NCBI GenBank assembly: GCA_034096865.1 | Contig: JAWQFJ010028226.1 | Location: 63,501-127,500, forward strand | Length of the DNA stretch: 64,000 bases | Origin: Theodoxus fluviatilis | Lineage: Eukaryota; Mollusca; Gastropoda; Cycloneritida; Neritidae | Direction of reading: 5' to 3' | In this document: in pieces, positions 1 through 10,911 of the stretch | How the letters are laid out: every line of letters begins with the position of its first letter | Numbering within the stretch: the first letter of the stretch is position 1 | Notes under the pieces: generated by a model | Seen by the model: the letters and a program-made list of their open reading frames with translations, nothing else | The model's database searches: none | What the model was told of the DNA's origin: nothing | Made by a program: the position numbers and the translations under genes

Positions 1-283
1 ACAAGCATAACCCATCATAGGAAGCTGTGTACTCATGGCATAAGCTCCCTCTGAGAAAGTACACATTTTAATGAGTTCATAAATTGTGTGCCTACAGTTA
101 CTCACCAAATATAGACACATTGTCATGAAATAATTTAGATTTCAAAATTGAGATGTCTTGACCCTCAACACCAAAAATGGGCTTCATTATAGGCAAGATA
201 AGGTAGAAATTGGTTGCAGTAACTTCTAATTCTAGGTGATATTCAATGGGAAGTTCACATAATTAATTTATACCAAGTATAGC

Positions 284-350
284 TGAAATGGTCGTTATCG
301 GCAACATTTCCGGACACTGTACCTGAGGTACTCTGTCCGAGACCATTTTA
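284..350. repeat. Small imperfect hairpin
   Basis: Outer arms tgaaatggtc (284-293) and gaccatttta (341-350) pair. Inner arms at 311-323 and 327-339 (cggacactgtacc and gtactctgtccg) pair with about two mismatches. It could be a miniature inverted-repeat remnant or a structured transcript; nothing else supports a function. Confidence 0.4.
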
Positions 351-861
351 GCCCAAGTATAGGGTAGTTGGAAATTCTACTAGTATCAGATCATTTTATC
401 TCAAGTTCATTTCTGAGTAAGCAATGCTTAGTGTACATTACATGTCATCCTCTCTTTAAACAATGCACACAAACACAATCATTTAAAGTTAAGGTTATTA
501 ATTTCATGCATCACATATAGGCAGTCTCTGTTTCCTCACCATAATAACACGCTTTTTCTTGTTTCTCTGCCCATCCACCCCCAGTTGACCTTAATTTACA
601 TCAGAATGACACCATGAGAACTAAATGGTTAGAACGATGGATGCCACCCTTGACAGTTTATACTCCTTGCCTAGGAAATTCACTAACTTAGTGCCTGCAC
701 CGGACCGAGAGTCAGACAGCTATATTCAGGCATGAAAATGTGGAGGTGCTGCTGAAAAGGGTGTGGTGATAACAGACGAAAATTGAAACCAGCGTCATAG
801 TAACAAATGAGAAAATGTGGCAGCATCAAGCATATAACATATGCACACACACACACATTCT

Positions 862-864
862 CCC

Positions 865-901
<37 letters not shown>

Positions 902-922
902 CATGCCTGCCTGCCTGCCTGC
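862..922. repeat. (CCTG)n microsatellite
   Basis: About fifteen CCTG tetramers with one CATG interruption, following a short CA run at 842-856. Confidence 0.9.
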
Positions 923-2172
923 CTGTCTCTCTCTCATTCTCCCCTCAGAGCAATAAACAACTTTCTGTAAAGTTTACACTTCAGGTTACTTTACACTGAA
1001 TAATGAGTCATGGATTTCTAGTCATGTCTTCAGTCATTGTGACAACAACTATTGGAAATACAGAGCCGAAAGGTAATAGTTTCACATGCAGTTCATAATT
1101 TGCCATTTTTCACTAGTTATTTCATTCTTCCTATTCAATCTGAAAGGAACTTTTCTTGTCCCACAAAAGATTAAACAGAAAATGATAGGAAAAATTCACA
1201 TATATAAGAAGTATCTTTGATACTGCACAAATTATATATGTATTTAGACTCTAGTACTCTGAAATCCAGCATGGCGGTTTTCCAAATTAATGTTCATGTA
1301 CATGATTATTTGCAAGAACTTGACATTAAAATCCTTCACATTTGACTTGAAATTCAAACTATAACTCCAAGTGGGTCTTTTCTCTCCATAAGAGGGGTTC
1401 TAGTACAGCATGGGCAAAGCTGTTTCTAAGCTAGCAAGTGTACAATCCTAACTAAGAAACCGATGACAACTGCAAAATCATCTCCACGCAAAACTCTTGA
1501 AATTCAGACTGTTCCATTTTTCTGGAGCACAATGTCTACAATTCAACAGGTTTATACATTGGCTGCATATAACATACTAAAAACACTAGTCACCACTTTT
1601 TAATTAAAAAAACAAAAACATCTCCTATCCTTGGTTATACAGAATTAAACACTTTAGTCAGCTATTGAGTGAGTTTCCATGAACTTATACAGTCCAACAG
1701 TATGAGTATCCAAAACAATTTATTGACAATGCAGTATGTAGGAAGCTGTCTCTTTTTCTTTTATGTGTCTTACAACCGAAAAAACATTCTACGGCCAAAC
1801 AACACTCATATATCGCCTCCTGCGGTTTTCTGTCTAAAGTCAACAACACTAATGACCAAAATAAAGCTGGTTTTTTTTTTCGATTCAGGATGTTGCAAAG
1901 TAGAACTTGAAGGATTCGAAGGTACACGGGATTTCGTCCATAATTCGCACTTGTGACTAGCATTTACCTGAAGAACATCGAAAGAAATAATGTACTGATC
2001 AGCTGCTGTACAAGTCCACTGGCAAATCAATTTTTTAAGATGTCGAGCGACGTGTTCCCACAACCAGAACCACTGCCATAGAATAGATACGGCAGGTAGA
2101 CGTCGGTAATCAGTCATAATAATGCATATGCGAATACGATGTGTCTAAACAGAGCAAATTGGAAACACATAC

Positions 2173-2232
2173 ACACCAGTACAACGCAACAACAGCTGCG
2201 ATTTTCACGTATTTTGACAGCATGGACTCCAT
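2173..2232 (-). CDS. Candidate first coding exon of a nucleotide-sugar-transporter-like gene
   Basis: On the minus strand an ATG at 2232 opens 20 codons (ESMLSKYVKIAAVVALYW after the Met) before a plausible donor TGT|GTATGT. The stretch KIAAVVALYW resembles the start of the first membrane helix of SLC35C1-type GDP-fucose transporters, where a similar LxIAxVVxLYW motif occurs. No downstream exon was found in the 2.1 kb left of it, so the rest would lie outside the window. The match is only about ten residues; a chance ORF upstream of DPM3 is a real alternative. Confidence 0.25.
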
Positions 2233-2721
2233 TTTGTGCTTTTTCTTCACGGCTGATGAAGCATGAGACCACACCGGCATCTCGACGCCCGAACACGTAG
2301 CTTGCCAAAAATAGATTCATAGCATAAACAACGTGCACTTGCTCTGAAATAGTTATAGGTAAAGATGATAAAATGTTATTGCATAATAATATATAGTGAG
2401 TACTGAGTCACTTTGAATTTAAAAAGAATTTATAATTTTGATATTACGACATTAATTTCCTTCGGCAGTTGTCTCCCTTGAATATGAAACTCGTAACAAA
2501 CAGCTCAACTCTGAAGTGATAAGCACTGTAATCGACGAATATTTATTGACACACCTGAAACTGTTTTCTGCGGGATCTGCTGTCATAGATGTTTACAAGC
2601 GCAAAAAACGTTTAGAGGCTGGGACTATTTACTCAGTTGTTCTGCAGACTTGTGGGGCGAGGACGTGGACACAACAGCGCGAAGCCGACGCGTGGCACGT
2701 ACGCGGTGTCTTCTCCGTGCC
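2233..2721. promoter_or_regulatory. DPM3 promoter region, possibly bidirectional
   Basis: This interval precedes the proposed DPM3 ATG. Its right half is locally CpG-rich (around 2655-2710), unlike the AT-rich surroundings, which fits a promoter and 5' untranslated region. If the minus-strand exon ending at 2232 is real, it would be a shared divergent promoter. No TATA box is called. Confidence 0.4.
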
Positions 2722-2727
2722 ATGGCT
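2722..2727 (+). CDS. DPM3: DPM3 exon 1 coding part (ATG GCT)
   Basis: The sequence gcc ATGGCT|GTAAGT gives a Kozak-like start and a strong donor in the phase needed by exon 2, producing M-A-V-T-K-L. Chosen because exon 2 starts with GTG directly after an acceptor and has an in-frame TGA just upstream. Confidence 0.6.
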
Positions 2728-5700
2728 GTAAGTTAGCTTTCCCTCGTATCGCTTGGCGGTTGTATTGATGAGTAGAGACTGTAACATCTGCGCTTTTCAA
2801 GAGATAACATCTTTTAATTAACATTGCTGTTTATATTCTCCAATGAAACGAAGGGAAACAGAATCTCCCCACACTGCACCGTGGCTAGGCCAGGGCTAGG
2901 CCTAGGGTCAACTTCAATTTAGTTCAAATGTAATGCGACACTCGGCTGAAGCACAGAGCAAACATTGCTGGCAGTCAGCGTCGTGGCCGCCTTCTCTTGA
3001 CGGCAAATACTTTGAAATGACAACAATCTTAGAATTCATCACGTATGCACGCGGAAGTTTTATGTTCGACATAAACTGATAAAGTGCTGTTGGATATTGC
3101 GCGCACTTCACACATTGCCAGAATAATCACTATAGTTGATTGTGGGCAAAGAAAACGAGAGAGAAAAAAAATTAACACACCTGTGGCTGTGTTCTTTTTT
3201 CTTTTTCTCTCGGCTTTGCTTTCTTCTCCCAAGACTGAGTCAACAAGCAAGACGCAAGCCCATACAAGTCTTGATCAATCACAGAGACAACAGTTTTATT
3301 ACTTGAGGGGTTGTATATCCATTATTGTAGTAATGTGGGATGATGATGATGATAATGATGTTTGTTATAATGATTAAAGCAAAATCAAGATTCTGTATGG
3401 TAAATTAATGAGGAGGAGCAATGAATGTGAACTCGAACATTGATTACACTGTGTGTGACAGATGTTTGAGTGATGCAATATTATGAATGCAATGTGACAC
3501 CATGTTAATGCTTTATCTGACACCATGTGTGACAACATGACGCTGTATGGCTGTATGCAACATTTTGACACCATATGTGGTGCTGTATGTGACATTGTGT
3601 GAGAACACATATGCATGGTCAAATGCAACATTGTAACACCATATGTGGTGATGTATGTGACACTGCCTGTGACAGATGACCATGCAAATGCAGTGTCATG
3701 TGCTAGAACTTACTGTGACAGTGAATAATGCTTAGTGTGACAATTCATAATGTGACATGTGTGACATGGTGACAGGTGACCAAGCTGGTGCAGCATTACA
3801 CTGTGACACTGAATAATGCTTAGTGTGACAATTCATCACAGGTGACACATGTAACATGATGTGTGACATTGTGACAGGTGACCAAACTGGTGCAGTGTCA
3901 TGTACTAGAAGTTACACTGTGACACTGAATGATGCTGAGTGACAGTTCATAATGTGTGACATGTGTGACACTGCCTGTGACAGGTGACTAAGCTGGTGCA
4001 GTGGGTGCTGGGAGTGGGGGCCTTCCTGTCACTGTGGACGGCCTACATGCTGGGAGTGGTGGCAGTGAAGATGCCGACCACCTGTCACCAGGTGTTGGAA
4101 GTGGTGAGTGCTGTTCCCTGCAGTGACTCCAGTCTTTCTTTTGGTTTTGTGTATAAAGTAATTATTGGCCCATAGGTTCACAGTGTAGTTCAATGGCTTG
4201 ATGCTTTCAGCATTTTTCTTTATGTACTCTAATGGATTTAGTGCCATGTCATAGGACACTTCAGTGTGAAATTGATTAAGCATGCACTTGTCACCTCCCA
4301 AATGTCAAGGGAGGTAAACCTTTTTGCCTCAAATGGCGTAGGCTAAAACTATAGTTGTGGTTATGGTAACATATCTGTAAAAAAAAGAATAGGGTTAGTA
4401 GGTCAGCTTAAACTTTTTTTTATAGAAGAGGCCAGATTAAACATGCATCACAAATTTCTATTTACTGAAAATACAGATGAAAAAAATCCACAAAAACATG
4501 ATTAGCAGATTCCCAGAGTGCTCTTAAGGCAGGGAAGATAAGACAGCTCACACAATTTGCCAATTGCTGTCAATTTCTTCCTACCCCTCCTTCCCCCCCA
4601 CACTCCCCCCCTTTTTTTTTCTTCCCCTGATCAATGAAAAGGTTTTAGGTCGGCAGATAAGAAAAGGGTAGGTCAGGTTATCATAACCAGTACTTTTTTA
4701 TTGTTTTTGGAGTGGCCTCACAAGTTGCTGCAGATGGTGTGTGTGAAGAGATTGTATCATTAGCTGTGGAAATGCCAGTGAAATGGATTTCACGTTACAA
4801 ATAACTTTCATTATTTGAAAATTGAAAGACGAAAGGAAACCAGCATAATGCTGTGCATAGTCTGGTTGTGTACCTGGCCAATACCAGGTGCCAAATGGCT
4901 TTGCTTTTTTACTTTTTCTTTCTTTTTGTGTTTTTTTGCTATTGTGCAAAACTGCTTGATGTGCAGTGTTTGTACCAAAAGTTTATAGCCTTGTGTATGT
5001 GTTTTCCTGCATTATTGAAATGGTTTTTTTATAGGGGGGGGGGGGGGGGGTTGGGGCAAATGGTGATCAGCTACTTTCAGTCTGTACATGCACATGCATA
5101 CTTGTCTCACTTTCTCGTGTATTAGCTGTGAAGTTGCATCAAATCTATTCTGTCAAATACTGATTTTTGTGTTTCTGTTTCAGCTCCCCCTGTACCTCTT
5201 GGTGACATTTGCAGTAAGTCCTTTTTGTTTCCTTCATATTTCTTTTTGTTTCCTTCATATTCCTTTTTGTTCCTTCATATTCCTTTTTGTTTCCTTCATA
5301 TTCCTTATTGGTGCAGTAAGTGTCCTTTTTGTTTCCTTCCTATTCCTTATTGGTGCAGTAAGTGTCCTTTTTATTTCCTTCATATTCCTTTTTGTTTCCT
5401 TCATATTCCTTATTGGTGCAGTAAGTGTCCTTTTTCTTTCCTTCATATTCCTTATTGGTGACATTTGCAGTAAGTGTCCTTTTTATTTCCTTCATATTCC
5501 TTATTGGTGACATTTGCAGTAAGTGTCCTTTTTGTTTCCTTCATATTCCTTATTGGTGCAGTAAGTGTCCTTTTTGTTTCCTTCATATTCCTTATTGGTG
5601 CAGTAAGTGTCCTTTTTGTTTCCTTCCTATTCCTTATTGGTGCAGTAAGTGTCCTTTTTGTTTCCTTCATATTTCTTTTTGTTTCCTTCATATTCCTTAT

Positions 5701-8700
5701 TGGTGCAGTAAGTGTCCTTTTTCTTTCCTTCATATTCCTTATTGTTTCCTTCATATTCCTTATTGTTTCCTTCATATTCCTTTTTGTTTCCTTCATATTC
5801 CTTTTTGTTTCCTTCATATTCCTTTTTGTTTCCTTCATATTCCTTTTTGTTTCCTTCATATTCCTTTTTGTTTCCTTCATATTCCTTTTTGTTTCCTTCA
5901 TATTCCTTTTTGTTTCCTTCATATTCCTTATTGGTGACATTTGCAGTAAGTCCTTTTTATTTCCTTCATATTTCTTATTGGTGACATTTGCAGTAAGTCC
6001 TTTTTATTTCCTTCATATTCCTTATTGGTGACATTTGCAGTAAGTGTCCTTTTTGTTTCCTTCATATTCCTTATTGGTGCAGTAAGTGTCCTTTTTGTTT
6101 CCTTCATATTCCTTATTGGTGCAGTAAGTGTCCTTTTTGTTTCCTTCCTATTCCTTATTGGTGCAGTAAGTGTCCTTTTTGTTTCCTTCATATTTCTTTT
6201 TGTTTCCTTCATATTCCTTATTGGTGCAGTAAGTGTCCTTTTTCTTTCCTTCATATTCCTTATTGTTTCCTTCATATTCCTTATTGTTTCCTTCATATTC
6301 CTTTTTGTTTCCTTCATATTCCTTTTTGTTTCCTTCATATTCCTTTTTGTTTCCTTCATATTCCTTTTTGTTTCCTTCATATTCCTTATTGGTGCAGTAA
6401 GTGTCCTTTTTCTTTCCTTCATATTCCTTATTGGTGACATTTGCAGTAAGTGTCCTTTTTATTTCCTTCATATTCCTTATTGGTGACATTTGCAGTAAGT
6501 GTCCTTTTTATTTCCTTCATATTCCTTATTGGTGACATTTGCAGTAAGTGTCCTTTTTGTTTCCTTCATATTCCTTATTGGTGCAGTAAGTGTCCTTTTT
6601 GTTTCCTTCATATTCCTTATTGGTGCAGTAAGTGTCCTTTTTGTTTCCTTCCTATTCCTTATTGGTGCAGTAAGTGTCCTTTTTGTTTCCTTCATATTTC
6701 TTTTTGTTTCCTTCATATTCCTTATTGGTGCAGTAAGTGTCCTTTTTCTTTCCTTCATATTCCTTATTGTTTCCTTCATATTCCTTATTGTTTCCTTCAT
6801 ATTCCTTTTTGTTTCCTTCATATTCCTTTTTGTTTCCTTCATATTCCTTTTTGTTTCCTTCATATTCCTTTTTGTTTCCTTCATATTCCTTTTTGTTTCC
6901 TTCATATTCCTTTTTGTTTCCTTCATATTCCTTTTTGTTTCCTTCATATTCCTTATTGGTGACATTTGCAGTAAGTCCTTTTTATTTCCTTCATATTTCT
7001 TATTGGTGACATTTGCAGTAAGTCCTTTTTATTTCCTTCATATTCCTTATTGGTGACATTTGCAGTAAGTCCTTTTTATTTCCTTCATATTCCTTTTTAT
7101 TTCCTTCATATTCCTTTTTGTTTCCTTCATATTCCTTTTTGTTTCCTTCATATTCCTTTTTGTTTCCTTCATATTCCTTTTTGTTTCCTTCATATTTCTT
7201 TTTGTTTCCTTCATATTCCTTTTTGTTTCCTTCATATTTCTTATTGGTGACATTTGCAGTAAGTGTCCTTTTTGTTTCCTTCATATTTCTTATTGGTGAC
7301 ATTTGCAGTAAGTGTCCTTTTTGTTTCCTTCATATTTCTTATTGGTGACATTTGCAGTAAGTGTCCTTTTTGTTTCCTTCATATTCCTTATTGGTGCAGT
7401 AAGTGTCCTTTTTATTTCCTTCATATTTCTTATTGGTGCAAATAGCAAGCCAGCTAGGTTGCCGATAAGCACTTTTACTTGTTGCCTCCAGGGTTCCTGC
7501 TGCGAAGCAAGCATGCTCATTTTACCTATACTCTCAAGTCCTGTATTCTTTGCTTATGGTCATTTCAATATACACGATTTTAAACTTATAAATGTAATCA
7601 TCTCTCCATATATTTGACAGTGAGTAGAAGACGTGCAGCAACATTTTACATCATTATTGTCATTTTATCTTTATTATGACAAGTACAAGTGATCTTCTGA
7701 AGCAAGCTTTGTAGGGACTGTCAGCCAGTTCCCTGTCAGCTGTGTGCATGTACAGTGGAACGCGCATAAGGAGAGAGCCAAATTTCACCATCACAACTTG
7801 CAACCATGCTAGCCAGCATACCCACCTTCTCACCAAGCATGTGATAATGCGGCAACACTTACCTTGTAAGTTTGCTGGCTTTGTGTTGAAGTAATGAAGT
7901 GACACGCAGTACCAAGATGGCATCCAGGTATTTTAGTAGTTGATCCAATCAGTGAGAAGCTCGTTCATGCAGTGGATAGATGGAAGACTGACATGACAGC
8001 CATGTCTATGGTGATTCCAGTGCTACTCCCTGGGAACTGTGGGCTACAGAGTGGCAACCTTCAATGACTGTGTGGAAGCCTCCGAAGAACTGCAACAGGT
8101 TTGTCCTCCTTTCTCACTTGGCACCACTGCACGCTCAGTACTGAGGTGACAAACATTGTGAAGGTGTGTACTGCTGTGTGCCGTACTATGATGACTAGTT
8201 ATACCTAAATATGTACCAATGAATATGCAGTGTCCGGGTAGGTTCTGTTGTATGCAACAACACCGAGATAGCTGGTTGTATGGGAATGGTTCACTTCAGA
8301 CTGCTGGCAATGACACAGGGTTGCTGTTTTTTAATGTTAGGTTGTTTTTATTAAATGCAGTTTTGTATTTGACTGCTATTACTATTCCTGTACTTGTGAT
8401 TATATTGCATTCCCCCCACCCCCCCACCGCCACCCCCCCCCCCCCCCACCCCCCCACCCACCCACCTGCTGCTCCATCCATCCAGACTACACAGACTACT
8501 GTGGATGCTCAAATCAATTTCATTTGCCTCCAAAGGACTGCTTTGAGAATTATCACAAAACATGGAAATCCACATGTCCTTTTGCTCAAAGTGCATCTGT
8601 AGGTATTTGCTTTTGATAAAGATCATTTTCAGCTCTGTTGCGTCATTTATGACCCTTTTTTCGTTAGCAGTGAGGTTTCTGTGAGCATCATTAGCCAAAA

Positions 8701-9141
8701 AGAGTTAGTCTAACTTGCTTCAAAGTTTGCCTGGATTTTCCTTGTTGGGTTTATAAATGTGCAGAAGAAGTGACAAGGACCAGCCTAATGGATGCTATGA
8801 CATCACGTGGAGTTCATAGAGAGTGTGCGGATTCGTCACCGTTTTGAAACAAATTTGTTGTTTCTCATTTTCTCATATTCCATTTTCGTCATCGCAATAT
8901 CTTATGTTCATTCTTACAGATAATCAGTATCCTTCAAAGTGCTATGCAGCAATGCACATCCTTTGTCATTGGACTAAGTACAAAGGAGTTCAATAAATCA
9001 ATGCGATATGTGTCTTGCATCCTCCAAAAGCAGTTCTGTTTGAAATTGAAAAGAGATATTTCTCTGCCCGTCTTTCTGCAGCAAATCCTGGAGGCCAGGG
9101 CAGACCTGAGGAGGAAAGGCTTCAAGCACTTTGATGACTGA
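2722..9141 (+). CDS. DPM3: Dolichol-phosphate mannosyltransferase subunit 3 (five coding exons)
   Basis: DPM3 is the small ER-membrane subunit that tethers and stabilises the catalytic DPM1 subunit; the complex makes dolichol-phosphate mannose for N-glycans, GPI anchors and O-mannosylation. Coding exons are 2722-2727, 3984-4103, 5184-5213, 8021-8098 and 9082-9141, all phase 0, giving about 97 residues (human protein 92). Recognisable features are TKLVQW near the start, two hydrophobic N-terminal helices (about residues 10-30 and 42-60), the [17 protein letters not shown] motif and the C-terminal coiled segment [11 protein letters not shown], which in the family contacts DPM1. The ATG lies in a separate six-base coding piece, ATGGCT|GTAAGT; in-frame stops immediately precede exon 2, so this splice is needed. 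Introns 1 and 3 carry tandem repeats made from the neighbouring splice sites. Identity is secure; the first exon is inferred. Confidence 0.93.
2728..3670 (+). other. DPM3 intron 1, non-repeat part
   Basis: Intron sequence after the exon 1 donor. From about 3420 it grades into loosely repeated TGTGACA/ACCATGT-type sequence before the clear 103-bp tandem copies. No coding signal seen. Confidence 0.6.
3671..4001 (+). repeat. ~103-bp tandem repeat that includes the DPM3 exon 2 acceptor
   Basis: A 23-bp core, gacag-gtgacc/t-aagctggtgcag, starts at 3671 (diverged), 3771, 3873 and 3979. The last copy is the true acceptor plus the first codons of exon 2. Spacing is 100, 102 and 106 bp, and the bases between cores (around tactgtgacactgaataatgc) are also alike. 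Confidence 0.85.
3984..4103 (+). CDS. DPM3: DPM3 exon 2
   Basis: Acceptor CCTGTGACAG|GTGACT, donor GAAGTG|GTGAGT. Encodes 40 residues beginning [10 protein letters not shown], including the first membrane helix and a [10 protein letters not shown] end that matches the family's PLSCQEVL position. Confidence 0.92.
4104..5183 (+). other. DPM3 intron 2
   Basis: Intron with poly-T and poly-G runs (4608-4622, 5033-5050). No repeat family or coding exon recognised. Confidence 0.6.
5184..5213 (+). CDS. DPM3: DPM3 exon 3 (30-bp micro-exon)
   Basis: Acceptor TTTCTGTTTCAG|CTCC, donor TTTGCA|GTAAGT. Encodes [10 protein letters not shown], the start of the second helix. It abuts the array at 5220-7445, whose units copy its last bases and donor. 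Confidence 0.9.
5200..7445 (+). repeat. Tandem array copying the DPM3 exon 3 donor
   Basis: Built from cttcatattcctttttgttt-type units interspersed with ggtgacatttgcagtaagt, an exact copy of the last bases of exon 3 plus its donor (true copy at about 5201-5218). About fifteen further full copies occur, plus shorter ggtgcagtaagt versions. A block around 5425-6060 recurs almost exactly at 6450-7085, an offset of 1025 bp. Confidence 0.9.
7446..8020 (+). other. DPM3 intron 3, right part
   Basis: Ordinary intron sequence after the array and before exon 4. No coding signal or repeat family recognised. Confidence 0.6.
8021..8098 (+). CDS. DPM3: DPM3 exon 4
   Basis: Acceptor GTGATTCCAG|TGCTAC, donor CAACAG|GTTTGT. 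Encodes 26 residues starting [17 protein letters not shown], the most conserved part of the protein. Confidence 0.94.
8099..9081 (+). other. DPM3 intron 4
   Basis: Contains a poly-C rich stretch at about 8411-8466. Small ORFs here show no recognisable product. Confidence 0.6.
9082..9141 (+). CDS. DPM3: DPM3 exon 5 and stop
   Basis: Acceptor TCTTTCTGCAG|CAAATC, stop TGA at 9139-9141. Encodes [19 protein letters not shown], matching the family's C-terminal EARADLxxRG segment. Confidence 0.94.
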   Translation, partial: QILEARADLRRKGFKHFDD

Positions 9142-9710
9142 AGGCAGACGTCATTGGCGCCATGGACAGCTGAAGATCACTGGCATGAAGGCAGTCTGGA
9201 ACCCCTTGGCTTTGGGGAAACAACTCCAGGCCCTCTGTGCTCATACAGGACATGTTGGGGAGTGGATGCCGCCCCAGAATAGAACCATTCTGTCACAGTG
9301 TCAGTTGAACTGAACTTTCAAATGGTGCATATTCAAATGTTGCCATATACTGGCAATGTGGGGGGAAAAGATTGGGCAAGGTTACTGATGAGGAATGGGG
9401 TATATGGAGGTGAAACTGCACAAGTTTGCTCATCAATATCACAAACATACACATTTACTTCAGTACATTATCTGTGAAGTTCACACATCTATTAACATAG
9501 ATGCAAGTGCACACTGAAATGCTTGGACTGGTGCATTTTGACAACTGTTCCAGCAGCCTATAAGGGTTGTGAATCGTGTGTTAGGGGATCCAGAGTTGTT
9601 GCAAGCAGTTGTAGAAGGCATTTTGTGAAAGCTCAAGGAAAATATGTTGAGGTGCATTTCAGTAGTATGCTGCAGTCAGAATCAGATGTGTATATGTACG
9701 GGATAAGAGG

Positions 9711-9805
9711 GTGGGGATGAGAGTGTGGGTGTGGGGATGAATGTGGGTGTGGAGATGAATGTGGGTGTGGGGATGAATGTGGGTGTGGGGATGAATGTGG
9801 GTGAA
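9711..9805 (+). repeat. ~18-bp tandem repeat (gggtgtggggatgaatgt)
   Basis: About five head-to-tail copies of gggtgtggggatgaatgt. No relation to a splice junction. Confidence 0.85.
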
Positions 9806-10189
9806 GCTGTTCCCTTTGAGAACTGAAGCGGCAGTTGAATGAGAGCAAAGAGATGACCTCACGGTGTATATTCAAGATGTCTGCTTTCAGCTTTCACCAG
9901 GTTCAGAAATTGCTTTAGTTAAGCAAATGACAAAATGCAGATCTTGGTATGTTATCCAAGCACACTTTCACTGTTCTGTGTGATGGAGTCTCACTTTGAA
10001 AACTTATGCAATACTTATGTGAAAAAGAGGAGGAAAGGAGGGGAATGTGGGATGATAGCACATCCTTACCAATATGCCATTTTAATAATAAACCGCTATT
10101 AAGTGAATATTTTGCTATTCATATTTGGTTTGGGGGACCTCTTGGTTGCCACAGAGCAACACCCAGTGACATGACACACCCAGGGGTAG

Positions 10190-10353
10190 CTTTCCAGGCT
10201 GGAAGTGTGACAGGGGGACTGGCTGCTTGTTGTGACACTGCTGTGCAGTAGGCATCATCAGGACATGGAGATTTCCAGGCTGGAAGTGTGACAGGGGGAC
10301 TGGCTGCTTGTTGCAACACTGCTGTGCAGTAGGCATCATCAGGACATGGAGAT
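10190..10353 (+). repeat. Two-copy ~81-bp direct tandem duplication
   Basis: Two adjacent near-identical copies, each running from tttccaggctggaagtgtga to catcaggacatggagat, differing at only a few bases (ttgtgacac versus ttgcaacac). A recent local duplication in the presumed DPM3 3'UTR. Confidence 0.9.
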
Positions 10354-10905
10354 TTCTAGAACAAGCTACTCTGACTGGGTGTCCAGCAGTTGCCCGTCAG
10401 TGCTTTCAATGTGTTAAGCATTCCAAGTGTGGCATGGGATTCAGCTCCCAAGTTGAGCTGTGAAAGTGATCCATAGAGAACTCAATTTTTTTCAGTTTTG
10501 CTTGCCACAGACGTGGGCCTTAGAATTTTACATCCAGTCTCTGGAATGAATGAAAGATGAATTTGTGAGATCTTGGGCCCATCCCAAAATATTACTAAAC
10601 AATCAAACATCATATACTCCATCTCTGGGTAGAATCAATTCTGGCAGTTTAAATCTACCTGATGCTGTCGCAGTGCTTGCGATACGAATTTGTAGTGAAC
10701 TAGTGTGGCTGATCCTGAAAATATGCAAGTATTTCCTGTCTGTAAGAAGGATAATGAACTCATGAAAGAGTGGTTTTAGTGTACAAGTCTCTACTTACTG
10801 TTCCTTGTGCTGTGTAAGAGTTTTTTTTTTGTTTTTTTTTGGGGGGGTGTTTCCCCAGGGAAAATGCATGTTGAATAAAGACAAATCTCACACCATGTAG
10901 CATGT

Positions 10906-10911
10906 TTTATT
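10906..10911 (-). terminator. Poly(A) signal of a minus-strand transcript
   Basis: TTTATT on + is AATAAA on the minus strand, 27 bp beyond the DPM3 signal and facing it. It could end a long 3'UTR of NCKIPSD or an unrecognised minus-strand gene. Confidence 0.35.

Larger units (their letters stand above)
1..2172. other. Left-edge sequence without a supported gene
   Basis: AT-rich sequence with short ORFs only. It holds a small imperfect hairpin near 284-350 and a CCTG microsatellite at 862-922. An ORF on the minus strand (1806-2117) has a good donor-like AG|GTAAAT near 1968, but I do not recognise its product. If the putative minus-strand exon at 2173-2232 is real, this stretch would be its first intron. 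Confidence 0.5.
9142..10895 (+). other. DPM3: DPM3 3' untranslated region and poly(A) signal
   Basis: AATAAA occurs at 10087-10092 and at 10874-10879; the latter, in gttgaataaagac, looks like the main signal. The region holds a GGGTGTGGGGATGAAT-type minisatellite (about 9711-9805) and an 80-bp direct duplication (10190-10353). Confidence 0.5.

Noticed and set aside
3984..4175. Stand-alone 63-codon ORF starting at GTG
   Set aside because: It is DPM3 exon 2 read through its donor; the true start is spliced from upstream.
5474..7056. Phe/Leu-rich ORFs resembling membrane proteins
   Set aside because: Translation of pyrimidine-rich repeat units in DPM3 intron 3; identical copies at an offset of 1025 bp reveal the repeat.
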